A DNA stretch of 64,000 nucleotides from Comamonas testosteroni (GCF_014076415.1 NZ_CP043568.1:124001-188000), one strand, 5' to 3'; shown: positions 9,083 to 19,090, numbered from the stretch's first letter. Translations and numbers: made by a program. Notes: generated by a model from the letters alone, not told the origin.

Positions 9083-9916
9083 TCAGCGCCTGCGTGCCTG
9101 CTCGTACAAGCCCATGACGCGGGGCACGTTTCCTTCCAGCTGGCGGATGCGATCGGGGCCTGTCGGGTGGGTAGAGAGAAAGCCTATGCCGCCTTCGCCC
9201 GTGGCCTGGCCCATCTTGCGCCACAGACTCACGGCGGCCTGCGGGTTGTAGCCGGCGCGGGCGGCCAGCTCCAGTCCGACCAGGTCGGCATCGCTTTCGT
9301 CGTTGCGGCTGAACTTGAGGCTGAGCAGTTGCCCGCCCAGGCGGGCAGCTGCATTGCCGATATCGCCCAGACCCAGCAATTGCGCGCCCAGCGATATGCC
9401 TATGCTGGTGGCCTGGTTCTTGGCCAGCTGCTCGCGCGAATGCTCGCGCAGCGCATGGGCCATCTCGTGGCCCATGATCATGGCGATCTCGTCGTCCGTG
9501 AGCTTGAGCTGGTCGATGATGCCTGTGTAGAAGGCGATCTTGCCACCGGGCATGCAGAACGCGTTGATCTGCTTGCTGCCTATGAGGTTGACCTCCCAGC
9601 GCCATTGGCTGGCGCGCGGATTCCATTGCGCGGCATAAGGGATGAGGCGCTGGGCAATGCTGCGCAGGCGTTGCAGCTGCGGGTTGCCGGCATCTGCCAG
9701 CGCGCCCTGGGCCTTGGCCTTTTGCAGCAGCTCCTGGTATTGCTGGGTTGCGGAGTTCTCCAGCGTCTCGGCCGGCACCAGCTGGCGCATGACCGATGCC
9801 TTGCCTACCTCAACCTGAGCCTGCGCTGGCGCGTGCATCAGCGCAGCGCAGACCAGTGCGGGCAGCAGGCAGTTGCGGGGGGCGGGCAGGCGCAGGGATG
9901 AGATGAGGGCGTGCAT
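9083..9916 (-). CDS. M48-family zinc metallopeptidase, periplasmic
   Basis: Secreted peptidase of 277 residues. Residues 1-34 look like a signal peptide ending in HAPAQAQ. The zinc motif HEMAH is at residues 150-154, with the third ligand glutamate in NDESDADLVG. The C-terminal region, with STHPTGPDRIRQLE, is typical of the LoiP/YggG and BepA-like group that degrades misfolded outer-membrane proteins. No TPR repeats are visible, so it is closer to LoiP than to BepA. I chose the ATG at 9916 over an in-frame TTG at 9925; neither has a strong ribosome site. It has no obvious operon partner. Confidence 0.88.
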   Translation of the reverse strand: MHALISSLRLPAPRNCLLPALVCAALMHAPAQAQVEVGKASVMRQLVPAETLENSATQQYQELLQKAKAQGALADAGNPQLQRLRSIAQRLIPYAAQWNPRASQWRWEVNLIGSKQINAFCMPGGKIAFYTGIIDQLKLTDDEIAMIMGHEMAHALREHSREQLAKNQATSIGISLGAQLLGLGDIGNAAARLGGQLLSLKFSRNDESDADLVGLELAARAGYNPQAAVSLWRKMGQATGEGGIGFLSTHPTGPDRIRQLEGNVPRVMGLYEQARRR

Positions 9917-9953
9917 GAGCGCCAAGTCTATGCGAGCCCGGTGAGGACTCGGG

Positions 9954-10871
9954 TCAGACGGTTTCTGCAGTCTTGCGCTCTGCCTGCACTACCAGCCACA
10001 GGCCGCCGATCACGCCCAGCAGACCGATCACCGACCACCAGGCGGGGCGCTCGCCCACCACCAGCAGCGACAGCATAAAGGCTGTGATCGGCTCGGCCTT
10101 GCTCAGGGCCACGCCGGTAGCGGCAGACATGCCACGCAGGCCCACGGAAAACAGCAGATAGGCCAGGCCGGTGGCGACCATGCCCAGATAGATCACCACA
10201 GCCCAGCCCTCGGCGCGGATCTGCAGCGGCCCGCCCAGCCAGGCGGAAACAGGCAGCGACAGCAGGGCCGCGCTGGCAAAGACCCAGGCATTGACCGTGG
10301 CCACGCGCGCCTGCAGCACCAGTGCCTGGTTGACCAGCGCGTAGGTGGCATAGGACAGTCCGGCCAGCAGACACAGGGCCATGCCCGCCCACGGCAGATG
10401 CTGCCTGTCGGTGGCGGCCAGCGCCATGACAATGCCTCCGCCCACGCCGGTGCAGGTGCCCAGCCACCATTGGGCGCTGGGCATGCGCTTTCGCACCACG
10501 GCCTGCATCAGACCGGCCCAGATGGGGCCGCTGCCAATGGCCAGCGCCGTACCCAGAGCCACGCCGCTGGCCTTGACGCCGGCAAAAAAGCTGAGGTTGT
10601 AGATGGCCATGCAAAAGCCGCAGAACAGAACACGCGCCCAGCGTATGGGCTGGCGCACATGGCCTCTGTCCAGAACCATCGCCAGAGCGACAAAGAACAG
10701 CGCGGCCATGACCATGCGAAGGCCACCCACCCAGTAGGGCGAGAGCTGTGCAGGCGCGAAATGCTGGGCCGTGCCCGTGGTGCCCCAGAGCATGGCGGCG
10801 GCCAGTACCAGTCCCACAGGGCCCAGAGTGCTACGGGGCAAGGAGGACGAAAAAGCTGAAGTGGAGGACAT
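9954..10871 (-). CDS. EamA/DMT-family transporter
   Basis: Inner-membrane protein of 305 residues with about ten hydrophobic segments arranged as two EamA repeats. The first begins GLVLAAAMLWGTTGTAQHF, and the second includes GMVATGLAYLLFSVGLRGMSA followed by LSKAEPITAFMLSLLVVGE, a characteristic repeat end. Members export amino acids or other small metabolites. The substrate is not evident here. The gene follows the AraC-type regulator on the same strand after 68 bases and may be its target, but this is only a positional argument. Confidence 0.88.
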   Translation of the reverse strand: MSSTSAFSSSLPRSTLGPVGLVLAAAMLWGTTGTAQHFAPAQLSPYWVGGLRMVMAALFFVALAMVLDRGHVRQPIRWARVLFCGFCMAIYNLSFFAGVKASGVALGTALAIGSGPIWAGLMQAVVRKRMPSAQWWLGTCTGVGGGIVMALAATDRQHLPWAGMALCLLAGLSYATYALVNQALVLQARVATVNAWVFASAALLSLPVSAWLGGPLQIRAEGWAVVIYLGMVATGLAYLLFSVGLRGMSAATGVALSKAEPITAFMLSLLVVGERPAWWSVIGLLGVIGGLWLVVQAERKTAETV

Positions 10872-10939
10872 GAGCAGGCCATCATGCTCGGGCTCTGGTC
10901 GGCCATCTATCGAGAAACGCTTGAAGTGAGTGCGTCGGC

Positions 10940-11635
10940 TCAGCGCGGCTTACGCAGCTGACGCGATGTCACGCCGCGCTCGCGCCGCAATGCATAGGCC
11001 AGGGCACTGGCCGACGCGTAGCCGCAGCGCAGGGCGGTCGCTTCGAGTGCCGCCCCCTGTTTGAGCTGCAACACGGCGGCGTCCAGGCGCAGGCCGCGAA
11101 TCCAGTCCTGCGGCGTGCGATCCGTCAGCTCTACAAAACGGGCATGGAACTGGGCCACGCTCAGGTGCATCAAGCCCGCCAGTCTGACTGTGGGCCAGCT
11201 TTCGTGCAAGGCGGCCTGGACCTGCTGCTGCAGCCGCAGCAGATCCAGTCCACGCCGCTGCAGCAAGGTGGGAGCCTGCAGCACCAGCGCCATCTGCGCG
11301 GCAGCCGACAGGCTTGACTGAGGAAAGCGCAACGCCGGGGGCACGGCAAAGCGGCGCAGCTTGTCCAGCCCCTCGGTCATGGGCGCGTCGATCACTAGCA
11401 CCTGGGTCTGCGGTGCTGCCAGATAGCCGTGGTCGGCACCTGCGGGTATGACCATGCCGCAGGCGCTGTCCACAAAGCTGGGTCTGCCGCCGACCTCCAG
11501 CTCCATGCGGCCCTGCAGCGCAAACAGAATCTGGGCATGGTCATGGGCATGGGCCTGATGCTCGCCGCTGTAGCTGCGCACCGAGGTCTGTGCCTGGTCA
11601 AGCACAGGGCGCGGAGATGCGGTGTCACGGCTCAT
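10940..11635 (-). CDS. AraC-family transcriptional regulator with N-terminal cupin
   Basis: Regulator of 231 residues. The N-terminal half is a cupin-like sensor (GEHQAHAHDHAQILFALQGR near residues 24-43, with clustered histidines), and the C-terminal half is an AraC HTH with TDRTPQDWIRGLRLDAAVLQL and ALRCGYASASALAYALRRERG. The start at 11635 has AGGA upstream. The frame stays open further upstream into the divergent ampG leader, but that extension has no domain content. The likely target is the downstream DMT exporter or itself. The inducer is unknown. Confidence 0.87.
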   Translation of the reverse strand: MSRDTASPRPVLDQAQTSVRSYSGEHQAHAHDHAQILFALQGRMELEVGGRPSFVDSACGMVIPAGADHGYLAAPQTQVLVIDAPMTEGLDKLRRFAVPPALRFPQSSLSAAAQMALVLQAPTLLQRRGLDLLRLQQQVQAALHESWPTVRLAGLMHLSVAQFHARFVELTDRTPQDWIRGLRLDAAVLQLKQGAALEATALRCGYASASALAYALRRERGVTSRQLRKPR

Positions 11636-11738
11636 GGGGCAATCCTGCTTACAGAAAGAGACGACGGTCGCGGTAATGGTAGCGCCCGGCGACTGGCGCG
11701 GGCAACCGATAATGCCCTCTGCCTCAGAGAACCAGACC

Positions 11739-13097
11739 ATGACCGAGTCGTCCCAAACAAGTCGCAACCCCTCCTCCGCAGATGTCGTCATCAAGCCCAA
11801 GCGCAGCTGGAGCCAGGCCTTCAAGGTCTATGCCCAGCCCACCAGCCTGCGCATGCTGGCTTTGGGGTTTTCGGCAGGCCTGCCGCTGTTGCTGGTGCTG
11901 GGAACCTTGAGCTTCTGGCTGCGCGAGGCGGATATCGATCGCACGACAATAGGATTTCTGAGCTGGGTGGGTTTGGCCTATGCCTTCAAATGGGTCTGGT
12001 CCCCGCTGGTGGATCGTCTGCCCCTGCCGGCATTGACGCGCATGCTGGGGCGGCGCCGCAGCTGGCTGTTGTTTTCGCAGTTGCTGATCGTGGCGGGCCT
12101 GCTCGGCATGTCGTTCATGGACCCCAAGCAATCCCTGCAGCCGCTGGTGCTGTGCGCGGTGCTGGTGGCTTTCGGCTCGGCCACGCAGGATATCGCGCTC
12201 GATGCCTATCGCATCGAGTCCGCCAAGGTCGACGATCAGGCGGCTCTGGCTGCCACCTACCAGACCGGCTATCGCCTGGCCATGATCTGGGCCGGTGCCG
12301 GCGTGCTGTGGGTGGCGGCACAGGTGCAGGGGGATGTGCAGGGCTATATGGTGCAGGCCTGGCATGTGGCCTATACGGCCATGGCGGCAAGCATGCTGGT
12401 AGGCATGATCACGGTGCTGCTCTCTCCCGAACCTGAAGCTCGTCCCATGGCGCCGGCACGCAATGCGGCCGAGTGGATCAAGGGCGCGTTGATTGCTCCG
12501 TTTGCCGACTTCATCGGCCGCTACCGCTGGCAGGCGTTGCTGCTGCTGGCGCTGATCGGCCTGTATCGCGTGAGCGACGTGGTCATGGGCATCATGGCCA
12601 ATCCGTTCTATGTGGATATGGGCTACACCAAGGAAGAGGTGGCCGCCGTGACCAAGGTGTTCGGCGTCATCATGACGCTGCTGGGTGGCTTTGTGGGCGG
12701 AACCATGGCAGTGCGCTGGGGCGTGATGCGCGTGCTGATGCTGGGCGCGGTGCTGTCGGCCTGCACCAATATTCTGTTTGCCTGGCTGGCTACGCGCGGC
12801 CATGATGTCTCGGCGCTGGTCTGGGTGGTCAGCGCCGACAATCTCGCCGGGGGAATCGCCTCGGCGGCCTTTATCGCCTATCTCTCGGGCCTGACCAATG
12901 TGCAGTACTCGGCCACGCAATATGCGCTGTTCAGCTCGATGATGCTGCTGGCCCCCAAGTGGCTCGCGGGGTTCTCGGGGGCGTTTGTCGATGCTTATGG
13001 TTACGAGGCGTTTTTCCACACCACGGCGTTGATGGGGTTCCCCGTGCTGCTGCTGATTTTCCTGGCATCCAGAGTGAAAATTGGCTCTGACGCTTGA
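11739..13097 (+). CDS. ampG: AmpG-family muropeptide MFS transporter
   Basis: Major-facilitator permease of 452 residues with 12 or more hydrophobic segments. It matches AmpG, which imports anhydromuropeptides for cell-wall recycling and thereby links recycling to AmpR-controlled beta-lactamase induction in bacteria that have it. The N-terminal LALGFSAGLPLLLVLGTLSFWLREADIDRTTIGFLSW and WVWSPLVDRLPLP are family-typical, as is the C-terminal GLTNVQYSATQYALFSSMM. The ATG at 11739 is preceded by a polar leader, and the mature homology starts at about residue 25. It is divergent from the AraC gene. No ampD, ampR or beta-lactamase gene is visible nearby. Confidence 0.9.
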   Translation: MTESSQTSRNPSSADVVIKPKRSWSQAFKVYAQPTSLRMLALGFSAGLPLLLVLGTLSFWLREADIDRTTIGFLSWVGLAYAFKWVWSPLVDRLPLPALTRMLGRRRSWLLFSQLLIVAGLLGMSFMDPKQSLQPLVLCAVLVAFGSATQDIALDAYRIESAKVDDQAALAATYQTGYRLAMIWAGAGVLWVAAQVQGDVQGYMVQAWHVAYTAMAASMLVGMITVLLSPEPEARPMAPARNAAEWIKGALIAPFADFIGRYRWQALLLLALIGLYRVSDVVMGIMANPFYVDMGYTKEEVAAVTKVFGVIMTLLGGFVGGTMAVRWGVMRVLMLGAVLSACTNILFAWLATRGHDVSALVWVVSADNLAGGIASAAFIAYLSGLTNVQYSATQYALFSSMMLLAPKWLAGFSGAFVDAYGYEAFFHTTALMGFPVLLLIFLASRVKIGSDA

Positions 13098-13107
13098 TGA
13101 GCAAGCA

Positions 13108-13124
13108 CTGACAGCTATTGTTTT
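13108..13124. repeat. Short dispersed intergenic motif, copy 1
   Basis: Seventeen bases reading CTGACAGCTATTGTTTT lie just downstream of ampG and occur identically at 54524-54540 upstream of the DUF2868 gene. Related pieces (GCTATCAAAA on the other strand) occur near 27490 and 3072. They look like ends of a dispersed intergenic repeat. Confidence 0.5.
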
Positions 13125-13221
13125 TGAGCGGCTCAGCGTTTACCCAACTTTACGCACCAGACAAGAGCAGGTCATCTGCGTGCTGCAGCATGACGTCTTG
13201 AGGAAATACCGAGGCGCGAGC

Positions 13222-13971
13222 ATGACTACACTGCCCCCTATGAGCACGCACCAACTTCTGATGATTGAGGATGACGTTCGCCTGGCGCAAATGGTGAGCG
13301 ATTACCTGGGCAATAACGGCCTGGAAGTGACCCATATGGCTGACGGCAAAAGTGGCCTGGAACAACTGCAGCCCAGCGATGGTGGCTCGGTCGAGCTGCC
13401 CGACCTGGTCATCCTTGACCTGATGCTGCCCGATATGGACGGTCTCGAGGTCTGCCGCCGCATACGTTCCATGCCCGGTACTCCGGCACAGGTCCCCGTG
13501 CTGATGCTGACCGCCAAGGGCGATCCCATGGATCGCATCATCGGTCTGGAGCTGGGCGCCGACGACTATCTGCCCAAGCCTTTCGAGCCGCGCGAGCTGC
13601 TGGCCCGCATTCGCGCCATCCTGCGCCGCAAAGGCAGCGATAGCCAGGCGGCGCCGGCCAATGCCGTCATGCGCTTCGGCAGCCTCGAAATCGATCGCGA
13701 TGCCCGCACCGTGTCGGTGGGTGAGCAGCAGGCCGACCTCACCTCCTACCAGTTCGACCTGCTGGTGGCACTGGCCGAGCGCGCCGGCCGCGTTCTGACG
13801 CGTGACCAGATCATGGAGGCCGTGCGCGGCCGCGAACTGGAGGCCTTCGACCGCTCCATCGACGTGCATATGGGGCGCATCCGCGCCGCTATTGAAGCCG
13901 ATCCCAAGGCTCCCAAGCGCATTCTCACGGTGCGCGGTGTGGGCTACGTTTTTGCCAAGCAACAAGACTGA
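13222..13971 (+). CDS. OmpR-family response regulator
   Basis: Cytoplasmic DNA-binding regulator of 249 residues. The receiver domain holds acidic IEDD near residues 15-18, the phospho-acceptor aspartate at 66 (VILDLMLPD), and lysine in LPKPF. The winged-helix effector runs from about residue 155 and ends ILTVRGVGYVF. The ATG at 13222 has a GAGG-like site; a second in-frame ATG at 13240 lacks one. The stop overlaps the next gene's ATG by one base, so the kinase is translationally coupled. The RstA/OmpR-like class is clear, but the stimulus is unknown. Confidence 0.93.
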   Translation: MTTLPPMSTHQLLMIEDDVRLAQMVSDYLGNNGLEVTHMADGKSGLEQLQPSDGGSVELPDLVILDLMLPDMDGLEVCRRIRSMPGTPAQVPVLMLTAKGDPMDRIIGLELGADDYLPKPFEPRELLARIRAILRRKGSDSQAAPANAVMRFGSLEIDRDARTVSVGEQQADLTSYQFDLLVALAERAGRVLTRDQIMEAVRGRELEAFDRSIDVHMGRIRAAIEADPKAPKRILTVRGVGYVFAKQQD

Positions 13972-15191
13972 TGAAGTTGCTGCATGCTTTCTCCCAGCGC
14001 CTGTATCTGCGCATCTGGCTGGCAGTGGTGGTCGGCGTGGCCGTGCTTACGCTCTGCGTGGCCTGGGCCTGGAATATCGCCGAGGAACAGCGCGCGCAGA
14101 ACAGCACCACACCGCCCTCGCGCGAGATGGTGCTCAAAGGCCCCGAGGGCGAGGTGCTGGTGGAGGGGCGCGGCAACCGCATCTCTGGTTCGCCCGTAGA
14201 TGGCGTGCGTTTTGAAATTGCCGCCAGGGACGGGCAGGTCTATGAGCTGTGGATGGCGCCACGTGAGTGGCGTGAAGGACGCCCTCCCCCGCGTGATGGT
14301 GCCGTCGCCTTCTGGCTGCGGCCGCCGTTTGGCTTTCTGTGGATGCTGGGCCTGGTCGGCGTGGCGGTGGTCGTGGGCGTGTTCCCCATCATTCGCCGCC
14401 TGCTCAAGCGTCTGGAAAACCTGCAGCGCGGCGTCAAGCGCTTTGGCGAGGGCGACCTGTCGGTGCGTGTCCCCGAGCATGGTCATGACGAGGTGGCGGA
14501 TCTGGCGCACCAGTTCAACGCTGCTGCAGCGCGCATCGAAACCTTGATGACGTCTCACAAGTCTCTGCTGGCCAATGCCTCGCATGAGCTGCGCTCGCCA
14601 TTGACGCGCATCCGCATGGGCCTGGAGTTCATGGGCAATGACCCTGCCAGCACACGCGCCAAGGCCGAGATCCAGCGCAATATTGGCGAGCTTGACCAAC
14701 TGGTCGACGAGATCCTGCTGGCCAGCCGGCTTGACTCCAGCGAGGTCGATGTAGGTACGGTGGAGTCGGTCGATCTGATCGGTCTGGCGGCCGAGGAATG
14801 CGCGCGCATCGATGCCGATCTGGAGATGCAGACCGATGGTCCGCTTGAGGTGCAAGGCATCGCGAAACTGCTGCGCCGTGCCGTGCGCAATCTGCTGGAG
14901 AATGCGCGCCGCTACAGCGAGGGTGAGATCACGCTGTCCCTGTCCAGGCAGGACGGCATGGCGTTGATCCGTGTCGAGGATCACGGCCCTGGCGTTCCCA
15001 AGGCGCAGCGCGAGCGCATCTTCGAGAAGTTCTATCGCCTGCCCGGGGCCAGCGAGCGCTCCGGCGGCGTGGGCCTGGGCCTGTCGCTGGTGCGTTCGAT
15101 TGCCGAGCGCCATGGCGGCACCGTGCACTGCGAGGCGCGCCAGGACGGCCGCAGCGGTGCGAGCTTTGTGATCTGCCTGCCGCTGTCCTGA
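13971..15191 (+). CDS. Sensor histidine kinase, partner of the preceding regulator
   Basis: Membrane kinase of 406 residues. A first transmembrane segment covers about 15-35, a short periplasmic domain follows, and a second segment covers about 123-143 (GFLWMLGLVGVAVVVGVF). Then come a HAMP linker (RFGEGDLSVRVPEHGHDEV), the H-box with phospho-histidine 205 in ASHELRSPLTRIRMG, N-box NLLENARRY, and G-boxes EDHGPGVP and GVGLGLSLV. The periplasmic part is only about 85 residues and shows no known sensor domain. It is coupled to the response regulator. The pair ends at a shared terminator facing the glycan operon. Confidence 0.93.
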   Translation: MKLLHAFSQRLYLRIWLAVVVGVAVLTLCVAWAWNIAEEQRAQNSTTPPSREMVLKGPEGEVLVEGRGNRISGSPVDGVRFEIAARDGQVYELWMAPREWREGRPPPRDGAVAFWLRPPFGFLWMLGLVGVAVVVGVFPIIRRLLKRLENLQRGVKRFGEGDLSVRVPEHGHDEVADLAHQFNAAAARIETLMTSHKSLLANASHELRSPLTRIRMGLEFMGNDPASTRAKAEIQRNIGELDQLVDEILLASRLDSSEVDVGTVESVDLIGLAAEECARIDADLEMQTDGPLEVQGIAKLLRRAVRNLLENARRYSEGEITLSLSRQDGMALIRVEDHGPGVPKAQRERIFEKFYRLPGASERSGGVGLGLSLVRSIAERHGGTVHCEARQDGRSGASFVICLPLS

Positions 15192-15203
15192 GCCGCTGCC
15201 CGG

Positions 15204-15240
15204 AAAAAAGCCCCGCAGGTTTCGGCCTGCGGGGCTTTTT
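15204..15240. terminator. Bidirectional rho-independent terminator
   Basis: Ten-base stem GCCCCGCAGG/CCTGCGGGGC (15210-15219 with 15226-15235), loop TTTCGG. An A-run lies before it and a T-run after it, so it can end both the two-component operon (plus) and ugd (minus). Confidence 0.9.
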
Positions 15241-15243
15241 GTT

Positions 15244-16581
15244 TCAGCGCGGCGGCTGAGCGGGGCGGCCTATGGAAACATAGCCCAGGCCATGGCTGGC
15301 AGGCAGGGCAGGCTCGTAGAGATTACGGCCGTCAAAAATCATTCTGTCGCGCAGCGTTGAGGCCAGCAGGTCAAAGTCCGGCGCACGGAAGATCTGCCAT
15401 TCGGTCACGATGGCCAGGCAGTCTGCATCCTGCACGGCAGCCAGGGGGCTATCCACCAGTTGCAGGTCGGCACGCTCGCCGTAGATGCGGCGGGCCTCCT
15501 TCATGGCAACGGGATCGTAGGCTTTCACCTTGGCACCGGCGGCCCAGAGCGACTCCAGAAGATTGCGGCTGGGCGCTTCGCGCATATCGTCGGTATTGGG
15601 CTTGAAAGCCAGGCCCCAGACGGCGATGGTCTTGCCCTCAAGCTGGCCGCCGTAGAAGGCGCTGATACGCTCGAACAGCACATTGCGCTGGGCGTGGTTG
15701 CGGTCTTCCACGGCGTTGAGCAGCAGAGGCTCGAAATTGACTTCCCTGGCGGTGTGGATCAGCGCCTTCACGTCCTTGGGAAAGCAACTGCCGCCATAGC
15801 CCACGCCCGGGTAGATGAAGTGATAGCCGATGCGCGGGTCGCTGCCGATGCCGCGGCGCACGGCTTCCACATTGGCACCCAGCTTTTCCGCCAGGTTGGC
15901 AATCTCGTTCATGAAGCTGATCTTGGTCGCCAGCATGGCATTGGCCGCATATTTGGTCAGCTCGGCGCTTCGGACATCCATCATCACAATCTTGTCGCGA
16001 TTGCGGTTGAAGGGAGCGTAGAGCTCGCGCAGCTTGGCTTCGGAAGCCGGATCGCCGGTACCTATGATGATGCGGTCCGGACGCTGGCAATCGCCCACTG
16101 CCGCTCCTTCCTTGAGAAACTCGGGGTTCGACACCACATCGAAAGGGTGCTGTAGATTGCGCTTTGCAAGGCCTTCGGCAATCACGGCCGAGACCTTGTC
16201 CGCCGTTCCCACGGGCACGGTCGATTTGTTGATGACGATGCGCGGGCCGTCCATGTGCTGGGCGATGGTACGGGCCACGGCCAGCACATATTGCAGGTCG
16301 GCACTGCCGTCTTCATCGGGCGGTGTGCCAACGGCAAGAAAGATCAACTCGCTGTGTGCCACGCCTTCCGCAGCATTGGTCGTGAACTGGAGACGGCCCA
16401 GTTGCTGGTTGCTGATGACGAGTGCATCGAGGCCAGGCTCATGGATGGGGATCTGGCCTGCCTTGAGTGCCGCTACCTTCTTCTCATCCACATCCACGCA
16501 AAGCACCTGGTGGCCTACGTCGGCCAGCACGGCGCCTTGCACAAGACCGACATAGCCGGTACCAAAGACAGTAACTTTCAT
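15244..16581 (-). CDS. ugd: UDP-glucose 6-dehydrogenase
   Basis: Cytoplasmic enzyme of 445 residues that oxidises UDP-glucose to UDP-glucuronate with two NAD+. The NAD-binding GTGYVG is at residues 7-12, and the catalytic cysteine lies in [10 protein letters not shown]. The C-terminal UDP-binding domain is present and the length is normal. The ATG at 16581 overlaps the stop of the upstream epimerase in an ATGA arrangement, so translation is coupled. Together these two enzymes would supply UDP-glucuronate and UDP-galacturonate for surface glycans. The longer frame upstream of the ATG is discounted because the Rossmann motif sits at the N-terminus from this start. Confidence 0.95.
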   Translation of the reverse strand: MKVTVFGTGYVGLVQGAVLADVGHQVLCVDVDEKKVAALKAGQIPIHEPGLDALVISNQQLGRLQFTTNAAEGVAHSELIFLAVGTPPDEDGSADLQYVLAVARTIAQHMDGPRIVINKSTVPVGTADKVSAVIAEGLAKRNLQHPFDVVSNPEFLKEGAAVGDCQRPDRIIIGTGDPASEAKLRELYAPFNRNRDKIVMMDVRSAELTKYAANAMLATKISFMNEIANLAEKLGANVEAVRRGIGSDPRIGYHFIYPGVGYGGSCFPKDVKALIHTAREVNFEPLLLNAVEDRNHAQRNVLFERISAFYGGQLEGKTIAVWGLAFKPNTDDMREAPSRNLLESLWAAGAKVKAYDPVAMKEARRIYGERADLQLVDSPLAAVQDADCLAIVTEWQIFRAPDFDLLASTLRDRMIFDGRNLYEPALPASHGLGYVSIGRPAQPPR

Positions 16582-17588
16582 ACGCGATAAAAAGAGCGAT
16601 ACCAATCCACAAAATGCTGCACGCCGGTGGCCACGGGCATGGCCGGCGAGAAGCCGACCCAGGCTTGCAGGGCTCGTGTGTCCGCCGATGTGCTGTGCAT
16701 GTCTCCGGGCTGTATGGGCAGCATTTGCTTGCGGGCGGTAATTTGCAGGGCGCCCTCCAAGGCGGCGATGTAGTCCATCAGCAAGGTTGGTGCGTTGTTG
16801 CCGATATTGAAGATGCGATAGGGCGCGGTGCTGGTGCCTGGGTTGGGGTTCTGGCTGTCATAGCTGGCGTCGGGTGTGGCTGGCTTGTCCAGCACGCGCA
16901 TGACGCCCTCGATGATATCGTCGATATAGGTGAAGTCGCGCACCAGCCTGCCTTCGCCATAGACATCGATGCTCTCGCCCGCCAGCATGGCCCTGGTGAA
17001 CTTGAACAAGGCCATGTCGGGGCGGCCCCAGGGGCCGTATACCGTGAAGAAGCGCAGACCTGTGGTGGGAATGCCATACAGGTGCGCATAGCTATGGGCC
17101 ATCAGCTCATTGGCCTTCTTGGTGGCTGCGTAGTAGCTGATGGGGTGGTCGACCGCATCGCTTTCGGCAAACGGCATCTTGGTGTTGCCGCCATAGACGC
17201 TGGAGCTGCTGGCATAGACCAGATGCTCGACCTGGTGCTTGCGGCAGCCTTGCAAGATATTGCCAAAGCCCAGCAGATTCGAGTCGGTGTAGTCGTCGGG
17301 CTGATCGATGGAGTAGCGCACACCGGCTTGTGCAGCCAGGTGCAGAACTTTGCTGGGGGCTACCTCGGCAAACAGGTCGGCCATGCCTTGTCGGTCCGCC
17401 AGATCGAGCTCCACAAAGCGGAAGTGGGCGTGCGGGCGCAACTCGTCGAGGCGGGCATGCTTGAGCGCCACGTCGTAGTAGTTGTTGAGATTGTCGATGC
17501 CAACCACGGGCACGCCTTGCTCAAGCAGTCGCTTGGCGCAATGCATGCCGATAAAGCCGGCACAACCGGTGATCAGAACGGGATTCAT
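16578..17588 (-). CDS. NAD-dependent epimerase, probable UDP-glucuronate 4-epimerase
   Basis: Extended short-chain dehydrogenase/epimerase of 336 residues. [10 protein letters not shown] near residue 7 binds NAD. The catalytic set is serine in ASSSSVYG and the YYAATKK tyrosine/lysine. The segment [13 protein letters not shown] and [24 protein letters not shown] are typical of UDP-glucuronate 4-epimerases (LpsL/WbnF/Cap1J type), which make UDP-galacturonate. The assignment is strengthened by the overlapping ugd, whose product is the substrate. It overlaps its upstream neighbour by four bases as well, giving a three-gene coupled operon. Confidence 0.88.
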   Translation of the reverse strand: MNPVLITGCAGFIGMHCAKRLLEQGVPVVGIDNLNNYYDVALKHARLDELRPHAHFRFVELDLADRQGMADLFAEVAPSKVLHLAAQAGVRYSIDQPDDYTDSNLLGFGNILQGCRKHQVEHLVYASSSSVYGGNTKMPFAESDAVDHPISYYAATKKANELMAHSYAHLYGIPTTGLRFFTVYGPWGRPDMALFKFTRAMLAGESIDVYGEGRLVRDFTYIDDIIEGVMRVLDKPATPDASYDSQNPNPGTSTAPYRIFNIGNNAPTLLMDYIAALEGALQITARKQMLPIQPGDMHSTSADTRALQAWVGFSPAMPVATGVQHFVDWYRSFYRV

Positions 17589-19090
17589 GGGGCAATCCAG
17601 AGATATTGGTATTGAGCAGGTGTTGCGCTGGCAGGCATTTTCTCGAAAGGGATGCTCAGCGTCTGCAGCGCGGTTTTTGCCTGTGTGGTGAAGATGCCTT
17701 CCCACCAGCCCTCGACGGGCTTGTCGGCGCGTGTAATCAACAGCAGACCGTCAGCGGTATCGGCGCTGGCCTGAGACAGGCACTGTCTCAGCTGTGCGCC
17801 AGCGGAGCAGCCCAGGGCGTAGGTTTGCGGGAACTGCGAATGCAGCATGGCCGCCATCATGTGGTCCGAGCCGACGATGACGCCCTTGCCGTCATAACCG
17901 GCCTTGCGCAGTTCCTGGGCCAGCGTCTTGACCGGATGGTTGAGTTCGTCGGGATCGTTCTTGCGACCGCCCTGCCAGGGGCGCAGCGTGGCCATGATTA
18001 GAAAGATCAGCGCAAAGACGACGACGAAGGAGGTGAACATCCGGCCCACGCCCTGCTCCAGAAGCGCCGGATGCCGGACATACAAGGCCAAGGGGGCAAT
18101 AGCCGTCAGAGGCAGCATCCAGCGCTGCTTGAAGTCCGTGACATCTGCCGCCAGCACCATGCCCAGCAGGCAGATGGCAATGATGAGCAGGTAGTTGCGT
18201 AGCAAAGGCCAGGCCCACTCCTGGCCCGGCAAAGACGCGTCGGTGCCGGGCTTCCAGAGTCTGGAGCGATAGCTGATCAGAGCGGCAATCAGCCACAGGC
18301 CCAGGGTGGCAAGCAGGGCCTTGAGCAGATTGCCCAGACCTTTCAGATGCGAGGCCTCGGTGGAGATGGACATCTTCTGTACGGTCTCGGTGGTTGCCAT
18401 GCCCCAGTGCGAGGCCAGCCAGAAGGCATGGGGCGCAAACACCAGCAAGCCCACCAACGGAGCCAGCCACCAGCCCCTGGCGAAGATGGTGCGACGTACC
18501 TGCGTCACCGTCATGGAGGCCACGAACAAGGCGCCAATGAGCATGGCATAGCTGTATTTGGACAGCATGCCCAGACCGCAGAAGAGGCCAATCAGAACAA
18601 AATTGATGGCTTGCGGCCTTTGCACCTGTCGCAGCACGGCCCACCACAAGCCCATGGCCATCACCATCACCATCACCGTATGGGTCTGGTCGCGCAGCGA
18701 GTCCCAGCCGAAGGGCGGCATCAGCAGCAGACCTGCGGCAACCCACCAGGCACCTTTCTCATTGAGCAACTGCCGGCCAGCCAGCCATGCCAGGCAATAG
18801 GCCAGGGCAATCAGCAGATGTTTGAGCAAGGCCAGAGCCAGCACTGAAGGGCCGAGAAGCTGACAGACCGCCCATTGCATCCAGGTATACAGAGGCGGCT
18901 GTGGGCCATAACCCAGCTGCAATTGCTGGGCCCAGAGAATCTGTTCGGACTCATCCCATTTCATGCCTGCTGAAATGCTGATGCGGGAAACGATATGGGC
19001 ACAAACCAAAAGAGCCAGCCATATCCATGGCTTGGCATATAGGGCTTGCTGCCAGTCGGGGCGAATAGAAATCGAAGAGTTTGATGCCAT
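17585..19090 (-). CDS. GT-C membrane glycosyltransferase, ArnT/PMT-like
   Basis: Polytopic protein of 501 residues with about eleven hydrophobic segments and a soluble C-terminal tail of about 120 residues. The first periplasmic loop contains WDESEQILWAQQLQLGYGPQ, the acidic-pair region used by GT39/GT83 enzymes to bind the lipid-phosphate sugar donor. These enzymes act on the periplasmic face and use polyprenyl-phosphate sugars. It is first in an operon with the UDP-glucuronate epimerase and Ugd, and it is divergent from a polyprenyl-phosphate sugar synthase gene. I infer that it transfers a uronic acid-derived sugar to an envelope glycan; the acceptor is unknown. The start at 19090 fits the N-terminus of the homology. 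Confidence 0.8.
   Translation of the reverse strand: MASNSSISIRPDWQQALYAKPWIWLALLVCAHIVSRISISAGMKWDESEQILWAQQLQLGYGPQPPLYTWMQWAVCQLLGPSVLALALLKHLLIALAYCLAWLAGRQLLNEKGAWWVAAGLLLMPPFGWDSLRDQTHTVMVMVMAMGLWWAVLRQVQRPQAINFVLIGLFCGLGMLSKYSYAMLIGALFVASMTVTQVRRTIFARGWWLAPLVGLLVFAPHAFWLASHWGMATTETVQKMSISTEASHLKGLGNLLKALLATLGLWLIAALISYRSRLWKPGTDASLPGQEWAWPLLRNYLLIIAICLLGMVLAADVTDFKQRWMLPLTAIAPLALYVRHPALLEQGVGRMFTSFVVVFALIFLIMATLRPWQGGRKNDPDELNHPVKTLAQELRKAGYDGKGVIVGSDHMMAAMLHSQFPQTYALGCSAGAQLRQCLSQASADTADGLLLITRADKPVEGWWEGIFTTQAKTALQTLSIPFEKMPASATPAQYQYLWIAP

Noticed and set aside
18655..18683. Short CAT-CAC tandem tract
   Set aside because: It encodes alternating Val/Met in a transmembrane helix of the GT-C transferase; only a few units, not a repeat locus.
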